From positions 374,588 through 438,587 of the forward strand of contig QCWI01000001.1 of NCBI GenBank assembly GCA_003149635.1: DNA of 64,000 nt. Reading direction: 5' to 3'. The translations under genes were made by a program, and so were the position numbers. Under the pieces are notes generated by a model. The model made no database searches. It worked only from the letters and a program-made list of their open reading frames with translations, and was not told the DNA's origin. The DNA is from Fluviicola sp. XM-24bin1. GTDB lineage: Bacteria; Bacteroidota; Bacteroidia; Flavobacteriales_D; Crocinitomicaceae. Every line of letters starts with the position of its first letter. Within the stretch, counting starts at the first letter, position 1. This document shows positions 8,533 through 16,285 of this stretch, piece by piece.

Positions 8533-9471
8533 TTACCCCAGAGCTGGATACAACGTAACAACGAGCAAAATAAAGCTGATTCCGACGCAAATCAAACTCA
8601 ATGGATTCCGAAGAAGTGTAGAGATCGGATCTTTCTGAATGCGTTTTTGAGCGCTGCGATGATAGCTGAAAATGGCGATATAAGTTAGGGGGATGGTGAG
8701 GTAGGGCAGATTGCTGAATTCTTCTGGATATTGCGAAAACACGAAATGAATGTATGCGGCAAATACCAAGGTAATTGCATGAATTAGAATCATAGTGGTC
8801 ACTGGCAGATTCATTTTCGAGTAGAAGACGACCGTTTTTCGATGTTGCACTCCTGTGGTTGTAAACAACTGCACATCTCCCTGACGTTTCATGAGTACCA
8901 GATATGTGGCTAACAATCCTACCATGAGCAAAATCCAAATACTGAGGGGGGCTTCGGCGATATCTTCTCCGATCAGGAGGCGAATGAAATATCCAGAAAT
9001 GATGGGGATCAAATCAACGAGTGGGATTTGCTTGAGTACTTGCGAATACAGCAGATTGATGATGAGGTACGCAATTCCTAGAATAAATACTTTGTTGGAA
9101 ATCAGAAAGAGGAGAGTGGCTCCTACTGCGATCAGCAAGAATTGTAGAATGCGTGCATTTTGAATGGAAATTTCTCCAGATGCAATGCTTCGTTTCTTTT
9201 TCTCGGGATGTTGCGCATCAAACTTTTTATCGGTGATATCATTGTGAACGTAAACCGCAGAAGCAATGAATGAAAATCCCAAAAAGGCTAGCGCCAATTG
9301 CGAGAGCAAATCGAAGCTCCAAGCAACCGTTGCGAAAATCGCTGGAATGAAGATCAGAATGTTCTTCAGCCATTGATTGATGGATAATGCGCGTAGGAGT
9401 TTCACTCGTTGGGTTTCGTTTTTGGTAAATATAATTGATTCCGTGTTGACTTCGAGAGCCTCAGTCAACAC
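8533..9471 (-). CDS. UbiA-family prenyltransferase, candidate polyprenyl-phosphoryl-5-phosphoribose synthase
   Basis: A 312-residue UbiA-superfamily membrane enzyme with about eight helices. The N-terminal INQWLKN block and the first Asp-rich motif YVHNDITDKKFDAQHPEKKK match the DPPR-synthase branch (mycobacterial UbiA, Rv3806c type), which moves phosphoribose from PRPP to polyprenyl phosphate. SGYFIRLLIG is a second subgroup marker. It lies directly upstream of the DprE1-DprE2 fusion in the same orientation, which supports this step assignment. The longest frame uses GTG at 9471, but its first residues are encoded by a dispersed hairpin repeat. An internal GTG at 9405, giving VKLLRALSINQW, may be the true start. 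Confidence 0.85.
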   Translation of the reverse strand: MLTEALEVNTESIIFTKNETQRVKLLRALSINQWLKNILIFIPAIFATVAWSFDLLSQLALAFLGFSFIASAVYVHNDITDKKFDAQHPEKKKRSIASGEISIQNARILQFLLIAVGATLLFLISNKVFILGIAYLIINLLYSQVLKQIPLVDLIPIISGYFIRLLIGEDIAEAPLSIWILLMVGLLATYLVLMKRQGDVQLFTTTGVQHRKTVVFYSKMNLPVTTMILIHAITLVFAAYIHFVFSQYPEEFSNLPYLTIPLTYIAIFSYHRSAQKRIQKDPISTLLRNPLSLICVGISFILLVVTLYPALG

Positions 9472-9521
9472 AGGTTCAAGGCAACATTGCTGACTGAGGC
9501 TCTCGAAGTCAGCCTTGTTGA
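9444..9521. repeat. Two inverted copies of the TGAGGCTCTCGA hairpin repeat
   Basis: Copy one (9444-9470) has the stem TGTTGACT/AGTCAACA around the core TCGAGAGCCTC. Copy two (9482-9521) is in the opposite orientation with a longer stem, CAACA..GCTGACT against AGTCAGC..TGTTG. The copies are about 12 bp apart and could also pair with each other. They lie between the divergent ubiA-like and dnaE genes and reach into the annotated 5' end of the ubiA-like gene. Confidence 0.85.
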
Positions 9522-9587
9522 CAGCATCTTAATCATCTGTTAAAAACTTTGTGATTAAAAATTAATCAAAATTCGATTAGATTTTCA

Positions 9588-9595
9588 TAGTTTTG
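9588..9595 (+). promoter_or_regulatory. Possible -7 promoter element for dnaE
   Basis: TAGTTTTG fits the Bacteroidota -7 consensus TAnnTTTG and lies 88 bp before the dnaE start in an AT-rich stretch. No good -33 TTTG sits at the expected spacing (the nearest is about 36 bp upstream), so support is weak. Confidence 0.3.
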
Positions 9596-9682
9596 TCGCT
9601 CAGCCTCATTATCCGACCTAACCATCGGATGTATCCATTGCTTCGCTTCAGCCTCGCGAAAGCATGAAAATTTTAGAACATC

Positions 9683-12600
9683 ATGTATTTAAATGCGCAC
9701 ACGTATTACAGTTTGCGGTATGGGGCTATGTCGCCTAAAGAGCTGGCAGAAGAAGCGAAAAAAAACGGTTGTTTCCGATTCGCGGTAACAGATATCAATA
9801 CCACATCTGCTTGTTTGGAGTTACTCAGAGAAGCACCTGCATTGGGCATCGATCCAGTGTTGGGAGTTGATTTCCGTAATGGCGTCGATCAGAAGTTTAT
9901 TCTACTGGCACGAAACAACGAAGGTTTTGAAGCCATCAATGCCTATCTGTCTCAAATGTTGCACGAAGAAACGCCTTTCCCAGATGAAGCGCCAGAACTC
10001 AAACATACCGTTACCATCTATCCATTTGAAAAAGGAGAAGAACGAGAATTGAGACGTTGCGAATACGTGGGAGTACGTTCGGAAGATTTGCCGCAAATCC
10101 GAATCAATAAATTGGATACTTCCCGCATGGTAATTATGCAACCGGCAACCTTTCGACACAAGAAGGACTTCAACGCGCACCGACTCTTACGCGCCATCGA
10201 TTTGAACATCTTGCTAAGCAAATTGCCCGTTACAGAGCAAGCAAAAGAAGAAGACGTTTTGTGGAGCAGAGAAGCACTACACCGACGATTCAGCGAGTTT
10301 CCCGATTTGATAGAAAACACCAAGTCCGTCCTTGATGCTTGTAAGATCTCGTTTTCGTTTACACCAGATGTGATTCCTCAAAATCAAAAGTATTACACCG
10401 ATAGCGAAGAGAACGATCTCGCCTTGTTGGAGCGTTTGTGCGATGAAGGATTGTTTTACCGATATCCCAACATTACCGACGAGATCTACGCAAGGATCAA
10501 AAAGGAAATGGATACCATCAAACAAATGGGTTTTGTCTCGTATTTCCTCATGAATTGGGACATCGTAAACTACGCGCGCAGTAAAGGATATTTTTACGTC
10601 GGACGGGGAAGTGGAGCGAACAGCGTTGTGGCGTATTTGCTGCGCATTACCGATGTAGATCCCATAGAACTGGATCTTTATTTCGAACGTTTCATCAATT
10701 TGTACCGTCAGAATCCCCCGGATTTCGATATTGATTTCTCTTGGCGCGATCGGGAAGATATTACCCGCTATATTTTCGAACGCTTCAACAATGTAGCGTT
10801 GGTGGCAACTTACAATACCTTCAAAGATCGGGCGGTGATTCGCGAACTAGGAAAAGTGTTCGGATTGCCCAAGGAGGAAATTGATAAGCTCTCGAAAGGT
10901 GATGTGCAGCCTTGGGAGCTGAATCATCTTTCATCGTTGGTGGTGAAGTACTCGAAATACATCCACGGATTCCCCAGTCATTTGAGCGTTCACGCCAGCG
11001 GAATTATTATTTCAGAGAAACCCATAGCGGCATTTTCAGCGACATTTTTACCGCCGAAAGGCTACCCGACCATTCAATTTGACATGCATATCGCTGAAGA
11101 TGTTGGCTTGTACAAATTCGATATTCTGAGTCAGCGCGGGTTGAGTAAAATCAAAGACACACTGGATATTATTCAATCCAACGATCCGCACATTGAGATT
11201 GACATCCACAACATGACGATGCTTAAAAAGGATCCCAAAGTTCGGAAAATGCTCATCGAAGCCAAACCCATCGGGTGCTTTTACGTGGAATCTCCAGCCA
11301 TGCGCATGCTTTTGACGAAACTGCGTGTTGATGATTACCTCGGATTGGTCGCAGCGAGTTCTGTCATTCGTCCAGGCGTTTCAAAATCAGGGATGATGCA
11401 GGCATACATTCAACGTTTTCGCAATCCTGAAAAACGGAAGGAAGCACATCCGGTACTGCTGGAATTGATGCCGGAAACCTACGGGGTGATGGTCTATCAG
11501 GAAGATGTGATTAAGGTAGCCCATCATTTCGTCGGACTTGATTTGGGCGAAGCAGATAAGATGCGTCGTGGGATGTCGGGGAAATACCGATCACGAGAAG
11601 AGTTCCAGGCGGTGAAACGGAAATTTTTTGAAAACTGTCGGGCCAAAGGCTACGACGACCAACTGACGCGGGATGTTTGGATGCAGACGGAGAGCTTTGC
11701 CGGATATGCATTTGCCAAGGGACATTCCGCGTCTTATGCGGTGGAGAGCTACCAATGTTTGTATCTCAAAGCCTATTATCCGCTGGAGTTTATGGTGGCA
11801 ACGATCAACAACTACGGTGGATTTTATCGAACGGAATTGTACGTCTATGAAGCCCGATTGTTTGGAGCTACGATCAAACCGCCGTGTATTAACACCAGCA
11901 ATTTGTACACGAAACTGAAAGGAACGGACATCTACCTCGGATTCCACCTGTTGCATTCGTTTGATACGAAAACTGCCACTATGATTATGAGAGATCGGGA
12001 AATCAACGGCCCGTACGAAGATTTGGATGACATTCTTGAGAGAATTCCTATTTCGATGGAGCAGATTGTCATTCTCATCCGCGTTAATGCACTTCGATTC
12101 ACTGGAAAGGACAAAAGAACGCTCTTATGGGAAGCGCACGTGAAATGGAATAAGGAATCACAAAAAGATATCCTGATGGCCGATTTGTTCCGTGTCAAGC
12201 CCAAAGAATTTGAGATCCCAGCCTTGCAAAACTCATGGCAAGAAGATGCATTTGATCAAATGGAACTGTTAGGTTTCTCGATCTACTCACCTTTCAATCT
12301 GATTTTGGAAGAAGAGAAGAAAAGAATGGAAGAACTGCGCGCTTCGAGAGCCTCAGCGCCCGACTCCCAATCGGATAAACCGCGGGCTGAGGCTCTCGAA
12401 GCCCACACTCCCACTTCCACTGCCGCAGAGCCTCCGTACGTTCTTGCCAAAGACCTCCCTAAATTCGATGGCAAAGAAGTCTGGATTATGGGACATTACA
12501 TCCACGCCAAGCGCACAACAACTTCTGGAGGGGAACACATGTTCTTTGGAACCTTTCTGGATGAGGAAGGAAACTGGCTGGATACTGTGCATTTCCCCGA

Positions 12601-12817
12601 AGTGGCTCAGAAATATCGGTTCCGCGGAGGAGGTGTGTACAAAGTGAAAGGGAAAGTCACCATTGAATACGAAGCACTGATTGTGGAGGCGAGCTACATG
12701 GAAAAGATGCCAATTATAGAAGACCCGCGCTATGCGGAAGTACGAACTGATAAAAATGAAACAACATGGAACAAACGAAGAGATTATGGCAAACGGACCA
12801 ACAGAAAAGATGAGTAA
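9683..12817 (+). CDS. dnaE: DNA polymerase III alpha-type subunit (C-family polymerase), accessory DnaE paired with DinB
   Basis: C-family DNA polymerase of 1044 residues, shorter than a typical replicative DnaE. The palm signature YVGRGSGANSVVAYLL is followed by PPDFDIDF with catalytic Asp347 and Asp349; fingers and an OB-fold region follow (the latter about residues 920-1020). The N-terminal PHP domain is degraded: the usual HxH and TDH motifs read NAHTYYS and TDIN, so metal-dependent proofreading there is unlikely. Residues about 887-907 are encoded by an inserted inverted pair of hairpin repeats. Together with the adjacent dinB it resembles Bacteroidota mutagenic polymerase cassettes and is probably not the main replicase. 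No LexA/S24 gene is adjacent. Confidence 0.9.
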   Translation: MYLNAHTYYSLRYGAMSPKELAEEAKKNGCFRFAVTDINTTSACLELLREAPALGIDPVLGVDFRNGVDQKFILLARNNEGFEAINAYLSQMLHEETPFPDEAPELKHTVTIYPFEKGEERELRRCEYVGVRSEDLPQIRINKLDTSRMVIMQPATFRHKKDFNAHRLLRAIDLNILLSKLPVTEQAKEEDVLWSREALHRRFSEFPDLIENTKSVLDACKISFSFTPDVIPQNQKYYTDSEENDLALLERLCDEGLFYRYPNITDEIYARIKKEMDTIKQMGFVSYFLMNWDIVNYARSKGYFYVGRGSGANSVVAYLLRITDVDPIELDLYFERFINLYRQNPPDFDIDFSWRDREDITRYIFERFNNVALVATYNTFKDRAVIRELGKVFGLPKEEIDKLSKGDVQPWELNHLSSLVVKYSKYIHGFPSHLSVHASGIIISEKPIAAFSATFLPPKGYPTIQFDMHIAEDVGLYKFDILSQRGLSKIKDTLDIIQSNDPHIEIDIHNMTMLKKDPKVRKMLIEAKPIGCFYVESPAMRMLLTKLRVDDYLGLVAASSVIRPGVSKSGMMQAYIQRFRNPEKRKEAHPVLLELMPETYGVMVYQEDVIKVAHHFVGLDLGEADKMRRGMSGKYRSREEFQAVKRKFFENCRAKGYDDQLTRDVWMQTESFAGYAFAKGHSASYAVESYQCLYLKAYYPLEFMVATINNYGGFYRTELYVYEARLFGATIKPPCINTSNLYTKLKGTDIYLGFHLLHSFDTKTATMIMRDREINGPYEDLDDILERIPISMEQIVILIRVNALRFTGKDKRTLLWEAHVKWNKESQKDILMADLFRVKPKEFEIPALQNSWQEDAFDQMELLGFSIYSPFNLILEEEKKRMEELRASRASAPDSQSDKPRAEALEAHTPTSTAAEPPYVLAKDLPKFDGKEVWIMGHYIHAKRTTTSGGEHMFFGTFLDEEGNWLDTVHFPEVAQKYRFRGGGVYKVKGKVTIEYEALIVEASYMEKMPIIEDPRYAEVRTDKNETTWNKRRDYGKRTNRKDE
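12341..12404. repeat. Inverted pair of hairpin repeats inside dnaE
   Basis: The + strand reads GCTTCGAGAGCCTCAGC at 12341-12357 and GGGCTGAGGCTCTCGAAGCCC at about 12384-12404: the same repeat in opposite orientations around a 27-bp spacer. The reading frame stays open and encodes a low-complexity Ala/Ser/Pro linker between the polymerase core and the OB-fold. Confidence 0.88.
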
Positions 12818-13156
12818 CCCCTAACCACTATGGGGAAAAGGCGCAAGGGACATGATAAGGAGCGTTGCACGTGCGTAGTTTTGGTTTGCGTGTAGGTTGC
12901 TCGCACGGCAACGAACCCAGGTTGTGTTTCTTGCGTTTTTTGATAATCGGAATACCAATACAGGGCAATATTTCACCGCAAAGGCGCAAGGGTCTCTGTC
13001 ATGGTATTTGTGTTGAAGCCAGATTAAGACAAAGTCATAATCCCTTGTGCACTTAACGATTATAAGTTTACTTGTGCCCTCCGTGCCTTTGTGGTCGACC
13101 TCTCAACACTCTGTACTCACACTCAAGTTCACACCCACACTCCAACTCACACTGAT
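12818..13156. other. Intergenic region rich in dispersed repeats
   Basis: These 339 bp between dnaE and dinB hold no supported gene. They contain ACCGCAAAGGCGCAAGGG-like segments near 12977, an opposed CTTGTGCCCT..GTGCCTTTGTGGT segment near 13071-13095 (a dispersed repeat with a second copy at 51328), and a run of CTCACACTC-type units at 13104-13153. The longest frame extends dinB into this repeat, which is why the upstream start is rejected. Confidence 0.6.
13044..13098 (+). repeat. Dispersed ~55-bp repeat, copy 1
   Basis: The pattern CTTGTGCACTTA, about 17 variable bases, CTTGTGCCCTnnGTGCCTTTGTGGTCG matches 51328-51384 closely. The CTTTGTGCC/CCTTTGTGG wording is common in Bacteroidota intergenic repeats. 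No protein is encoded. Confidence 0.75.
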
Positions 13157-14362
13157 ATGAAGTCTGTTCTACATCTCGATCTCGACACCTTTTTCGTTTC
13201 CTGTGAACGATTAGTAGACAGTCGGCTTAACGGTCGACCGATTCTCATTGGAGGAACCTCCGACAGGGGAGTGGTGGCCTCTTGTAGTTACGAAGCCCGG
13301 CGTTTCGGGATCCATTCAGCAATGCCCATGCGAATGGCCAAGCAACTGTGTCCCGAAGCCGTTATTCTTCGCGGAAATTCAGGGCTGTATTCCAAATATT
13401 CTGGAATTGTCACCGATATCATCAAAGAAGAAGTGCCGCTCTATGAAAAGACATCCGTGGATGAATTCTATCTTGACCTCTCCGGAATGGATCGCTTCTT
13501 CGGCTGTCAAAAGTTTGCATCTGAGCTTCGACAGAAAATCATCCGGGAATCCGGGTTGCCGATTTCCTTCGGATTGTCCATCAATAAAACCGTTTCCAAA
13601 GTCGCTACGGGAGAAGCCAAACCCAACAATGAAATCAGTGTGATTGCCGGAACGGAGAAACCTTTTCTAGCACCGCTTTCCGTGAAGAAAATCCCGATGG
13701 TGGGCGATAAAACCTATCGAACGCTGTGTGATTTAGGCGTGAAGAAGATTCAAACCGTACAGGAAATGCCCATCGAATTGATGGAAAAAGTACTGGGCAA
13801 ACACGGAACCTCCATCTGGAAAAAAGCCAACGGAATTGATAACAGCCCAGTGATTCAATACCAGGAACGCAAATCGATTTCTACGGAACGCACCTTCGAT
13901 AAAGACACCATCGATGTGAACAAACTAGAGGGAATCATGACGGCCATGGCAGAAAATTTGGTCTTCCAATTGCGTCGCGGAAACAAGTTGACAGCCTGCA
14001 TCACCGTGAAAATCCGCTACTCTGATTTCCAGACCTACACGCTCCAAAAAATGATTCCGTACAGTGCTTCCGATCACACTATTTTACCGTTGGTTTTGGA
14101 GTTGTACCGCAAACTCTATAATCGCCGTGTACTCGTTCGATTGATCGGGGTTCGGTTCAGTCACCTGGTAGAAGGAGCGCACCAAATCGGTTTGTTTGAA
14201 GATCCAAAAGTACTGGATTTATACCGAGCGATGGATCACATCCGCGATCGTTTTGGAGACCGAGCCGTCATGCGCGCGAAAGGGATGGAAGCCAAGAGTA
14301 TTAGCCGTTGGAACCCGTTTAATGGGGAGCCGCCGCCTTTGTTGGCAAATCGAAGACAATAA
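13157..14362 (+). CDS. dinB: DNA polymerase IV (Y-family translesion polymerase)
   Basis: Y-family polymerase of 401 aa that copies past damaged bases. The first catalytic acidic residues are in HLDLDTFF (Asp8, Asp10), the second set in SVDEFYLD (Asp102, Glu103). The fingers motif CSYEARRFGI and the SFGLSINKTVSKVAT region are present. The little-finger domain fills the last 130 residues, with no clear C-terminal beta-clamp peptide. I chose the ATG at 13157; the in-frame extension to 13091 is translated CTCACAC repeat. It follows the accessory dnaE in the same direction, so the two may form an SOS-type mutasome. Confidence 0.95.
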   Translation: MKSVLHLDLDTFFVSCERLVDSRLNGRPILIGGTSDRGVVASCSYEARRFGIHSAMPMRMAKQLCPEAVILRGNSGLYSKYSGIVTDIIKEEVPLYEKTSVDEFYLDLSGMDRFFGCQKFASELRQKIIRESGLPISFGLSINKTVSKVATGEAKPNNEISVIAGTEKPFLAPLSVKKIPMVGDKTYRTLCDLGVKKIQTVQEMPIELMEKVLGKHGTSIWKKANGIDNSPVIQYQERKSISTERTFDKDTIDVNKLEGIMTAMAENLVFQLRRGNKLTACITVKIRYSDFQTYTLQKMIPYSASDHTILPLVLELYRKLYNRRVLVRLIGVRFSHLVEGAHQIGLFEDPKVLDLYRAMDHIRDRFGDRAVMRAKGMEAKSISRWNPFNGEPPPLLANRRQ

Positions 14363-14506
14363 GGAATGATGAATAAAGAATGTTGAATAAAGGATTGGCG
14401 TAATTGAATCGAAAAAGAGGTGTTATCCGAAATTTATTCCCCTCGGAGGAGAAGAAGCACTGCTTCTGAAGACCGAAGGGACGATAGGGGGAGGATTCGA
14501 AGAGCG

Positions 14507-15004
14507 TCAATAACACTCAAACTGCCCGCGCTCTTTACTGAAATACACTTTAGTCTCCAGCGTACGATTGGCGTACACTTTTATTCCTTTCTCCATCAAT
14601 TCATTCAAAAAATCAGCAATTTCTTGTCCGTTTTGGTGAATGGCAAATTGGAAGACTTTTCTCGGCCCATATCCCTTTTCAAATTTCAAACGCAGGTATT
14701 CCGAGCCTCTTCTTTTGTAGATGCGAGCATCGGCAATGTCTTCAGTTTTGAATTGCTTTTGACCAAATAGAAACTTTAGAACGATCTCTCCATTCCTGTA
14801 ATCAAGCTTTACAGCATAGAGCCATAGAAAAAAGATAGAGGCAACAATCGATACGAAAAGGCCAATCCGATAAAGTTCCAAATCTTCCCAAGCAAAGGCT
14901 AAAATTCCTATACTTCCCAGATTTGCGAGAACAACAAAGGAAATCCCAATGTATAACGAGGTTTTACTCTGAGTCCAGATAGTTAATCGGGGTGAATTGT
15001 GCAT
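14507..15004 (-). CDS. Hypothetical two-helix membrane protein, PH-like, 165 aa
   Basis: Residues about 15-38 and 43-65 form two closely spaced transmembrane helices. The rest is a small soluble domain starting VKLDYRNGEIVLKFLFGQKQFKTEDI, reminiscent of bacterial PH-like (bPH) domains that follow a membrane hairpin. No catalytic motif is visible. The gene is single, with dinB convergent on the other side. An overlapping + strand frame at 14420-14770 is its shadow. Confidence 0.7.
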   Translation of the reverse strand: MHNSPRLTIWTQSKTSLYIGISFVVLANLGSIGILAFAWEDLELYRIGLFVSIVASIFFLWLYAVKLDYRNGEIVLKFLFGQKQFKTEDIADARIYKRRGSEYLRLKFEKGYGPRKVFQFAIHQNGQEIADFLNELMEKGIKVYANRTLETKVYFSKERGQFECY

Positions 15005-15077
15005 TGGGTGTTGATGCTATTGTACGTGAAGATACAACAACTCAGGATATAGCGTACATCCTCACTCACACTCAGAC

Positions 15078-15455
15078 TCACTCTGTCTCAGCAAACACCT
15101 TCATTATATCCATCGAACTGATCATTCCAACAACATTGCCTTCTTCCATAACTACCAAATGATGCACCTTATTTTTCACCATCATTCCTGCAGCATCTTT
15201 CAAGCGATTGTTTTTCATAGCAATATGCACCCGATCGGACATGATATCCTGGACTACAGCGTCGTCATTCGTTGCCTGAACCAAATCGCTGGAGGTCACA
15301 ATGCCCGTGATCGTTCCGTCTTCTTCCAATACAGGAACGGCGCTCAGTCCTTTTCGAGTCAGCATCTCCTTCAGGTGTTTGATACTCACATTTCGTTGTG
15401 TAATCATCACCGGCGAACTCATATAATCTTCTATTCTCATCGTCTTCGTTTTCAA
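15078..15455 (-). CDS. CBS-domain pair protein
   Basis: A stand-alone CBS pair (Bateman module) of 125 residues. The first CBS runs from VMITQRNVSIKHL to GIVTSSDLV, the second from MSDRVHIAMKNNRL to GMISSMDIM. Such modules bind adenosine nucleotides and usually regulate a partner by energy charge; the partner is not evident here. The N-terminus MRIEDYMSSPVMI is typical of stand-alone CBS proteins. Confidence 0.92.
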   Translation of the reverse strand: MKTKTMRIEDYMSSPVMITQRNVSIKHLKEMLTRKGLSAVPVLEEDGTITGIVTSSDLVQATNDDAVVQDIMSDRVHIAMKNNRLKDAAGMMVKNKVHHLVVMEEGNVVGMISSMDIMKVFAETE

Positions 15456-15545
15456 TAAAGATAGAAGGAGATCAGCCAGTAAAAAATGAGATTAATCAGG
15501 AATTGCGTAAGGGCGACCAAAGCGCCACACTCTTACTCACGCTTC

Positions 15546-15567
15546 ACATCGAGCGCAGCCGAGATGT
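15546..15567. repeat. Palindromic repeat, ACATCGAG..CGAGATGT type
   Basis: ACATCGAG..CGAGATGT with a short GC-rich centre sits between the CBS gene and msrA. It resembles the TTCGAGAGCCTCAG hairpin family in style but not in sequence. A further degenerate relative (TTCATCGAGCCTGTCGAGATGA) lies at about 1411-1432, after gcvP. Confidence 0.55.
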
Positions 15568-15574
15568 CACACTG

Positions 15575-16222
15575 TTAGTGCTCTCCATCCTTCAAAACCC
15601 ACGGCATCTTCTTCTTGAACTTGTTCAAACGCGGGATGGAAACAGCTTTGATGTAAGCCTGATTCGGATGCAAACGCTCGTAATCTTGGTGATAAGCTTC
15701 CGCTTCGTAGAATACGTCCAATTCCTTCACTTCTGTAGTGATCCGTGAAAATGTTTGAGCAGCACGGTACTCCTTGATTTTTCGTTGAATGATCGACTGC
15801 TCGTCTTGATTCTGATAGAATGCAATGGATCGGTATTGCGGGCCGTGATCGGGGCCTTGCGCGTTTTTCGTCGACGGGTCGTGCGAATTGAAGAATACTT
15901 CCACCAAAGTTTCAAAACTTACTTTGGAAGAATCGTAGTACACTTTCACTGTCTCTGCGTGTTTCGAATTTCCTGAACTCACAATGCGGTAGTTCGGATT
16001 GGGTTTTACTCCACCGGCATAACCGGAAACGGCTTCTGATACTCCATCCACGGATTCAAAGATCGCTTCCACGCACCAGAAACATCCGCTGGCGAAATAC
16101 GCGGTTTGCATCGTTTCCAATTCTTCTTGACTTGGTTTGTCCAACGAAGTAGAATCAGATGACTGTTGGGCGCATGACAGTAATGAGAAAAACGCCAAAG
16201 GGAGCAACAATAAACTTTTCAT
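15575..16222 (-). CDS. msrA: Peptide-methionine (S)-S-oxide reductase MsrA, lipoprotein form
   Basis: MsrA reduces methionine-S-sulfoxide in oxidised proteins. The signature GCFWC is present with catalytic Cys47, followed by EAIFESVDGVSEAVSGYAGG and the DPST..QGPDHGPQYRS region. The N-terminus has a lipoprotein signal (FFSLLSC, lipid-bearing Cys17), so it acts in the periplasm, attached to a membrane. No resolving Cys is obvious near the C-terminus. The length of 215 aa fits a single-domain MsrA with a lipoprotein leader; there is no MsrB fusion. Confidence 0.95.
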   Translation of the reverse strand: MKSLLLLPLAFFSLLSCAQQSSDSTSLDKPSQEELETMQTAYFASGCFWCVEAIFESVDGVSEAVSGYAGGVKPNPNYRIVSSGNSKHAETVKVYYDSSKVSFETLVEVFFNSHDPSTKNAQGPDHGPQYRSIAFYQNQDEQSIIQRKIKEYRAAQTFSRITTEVKELDVFYEAEAYHQDYERLHPNQAYIKAVSIPRLNKFKKKMPWVLKDGEH

Positions 16223-16285
16223 AACATTCTTTTTTGTTTAGTCGTGTAGAGTTAAGAATGCTTACGTTTTGAATCCAAACAATTG

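Noticed and set aside
13091-13156. Longer start of dinB
   Set aside because: The added residues (repeated Thr-His-Thr) are translated CTCACAC repeat; DinB starts conserved at MKSVLHLDLD.
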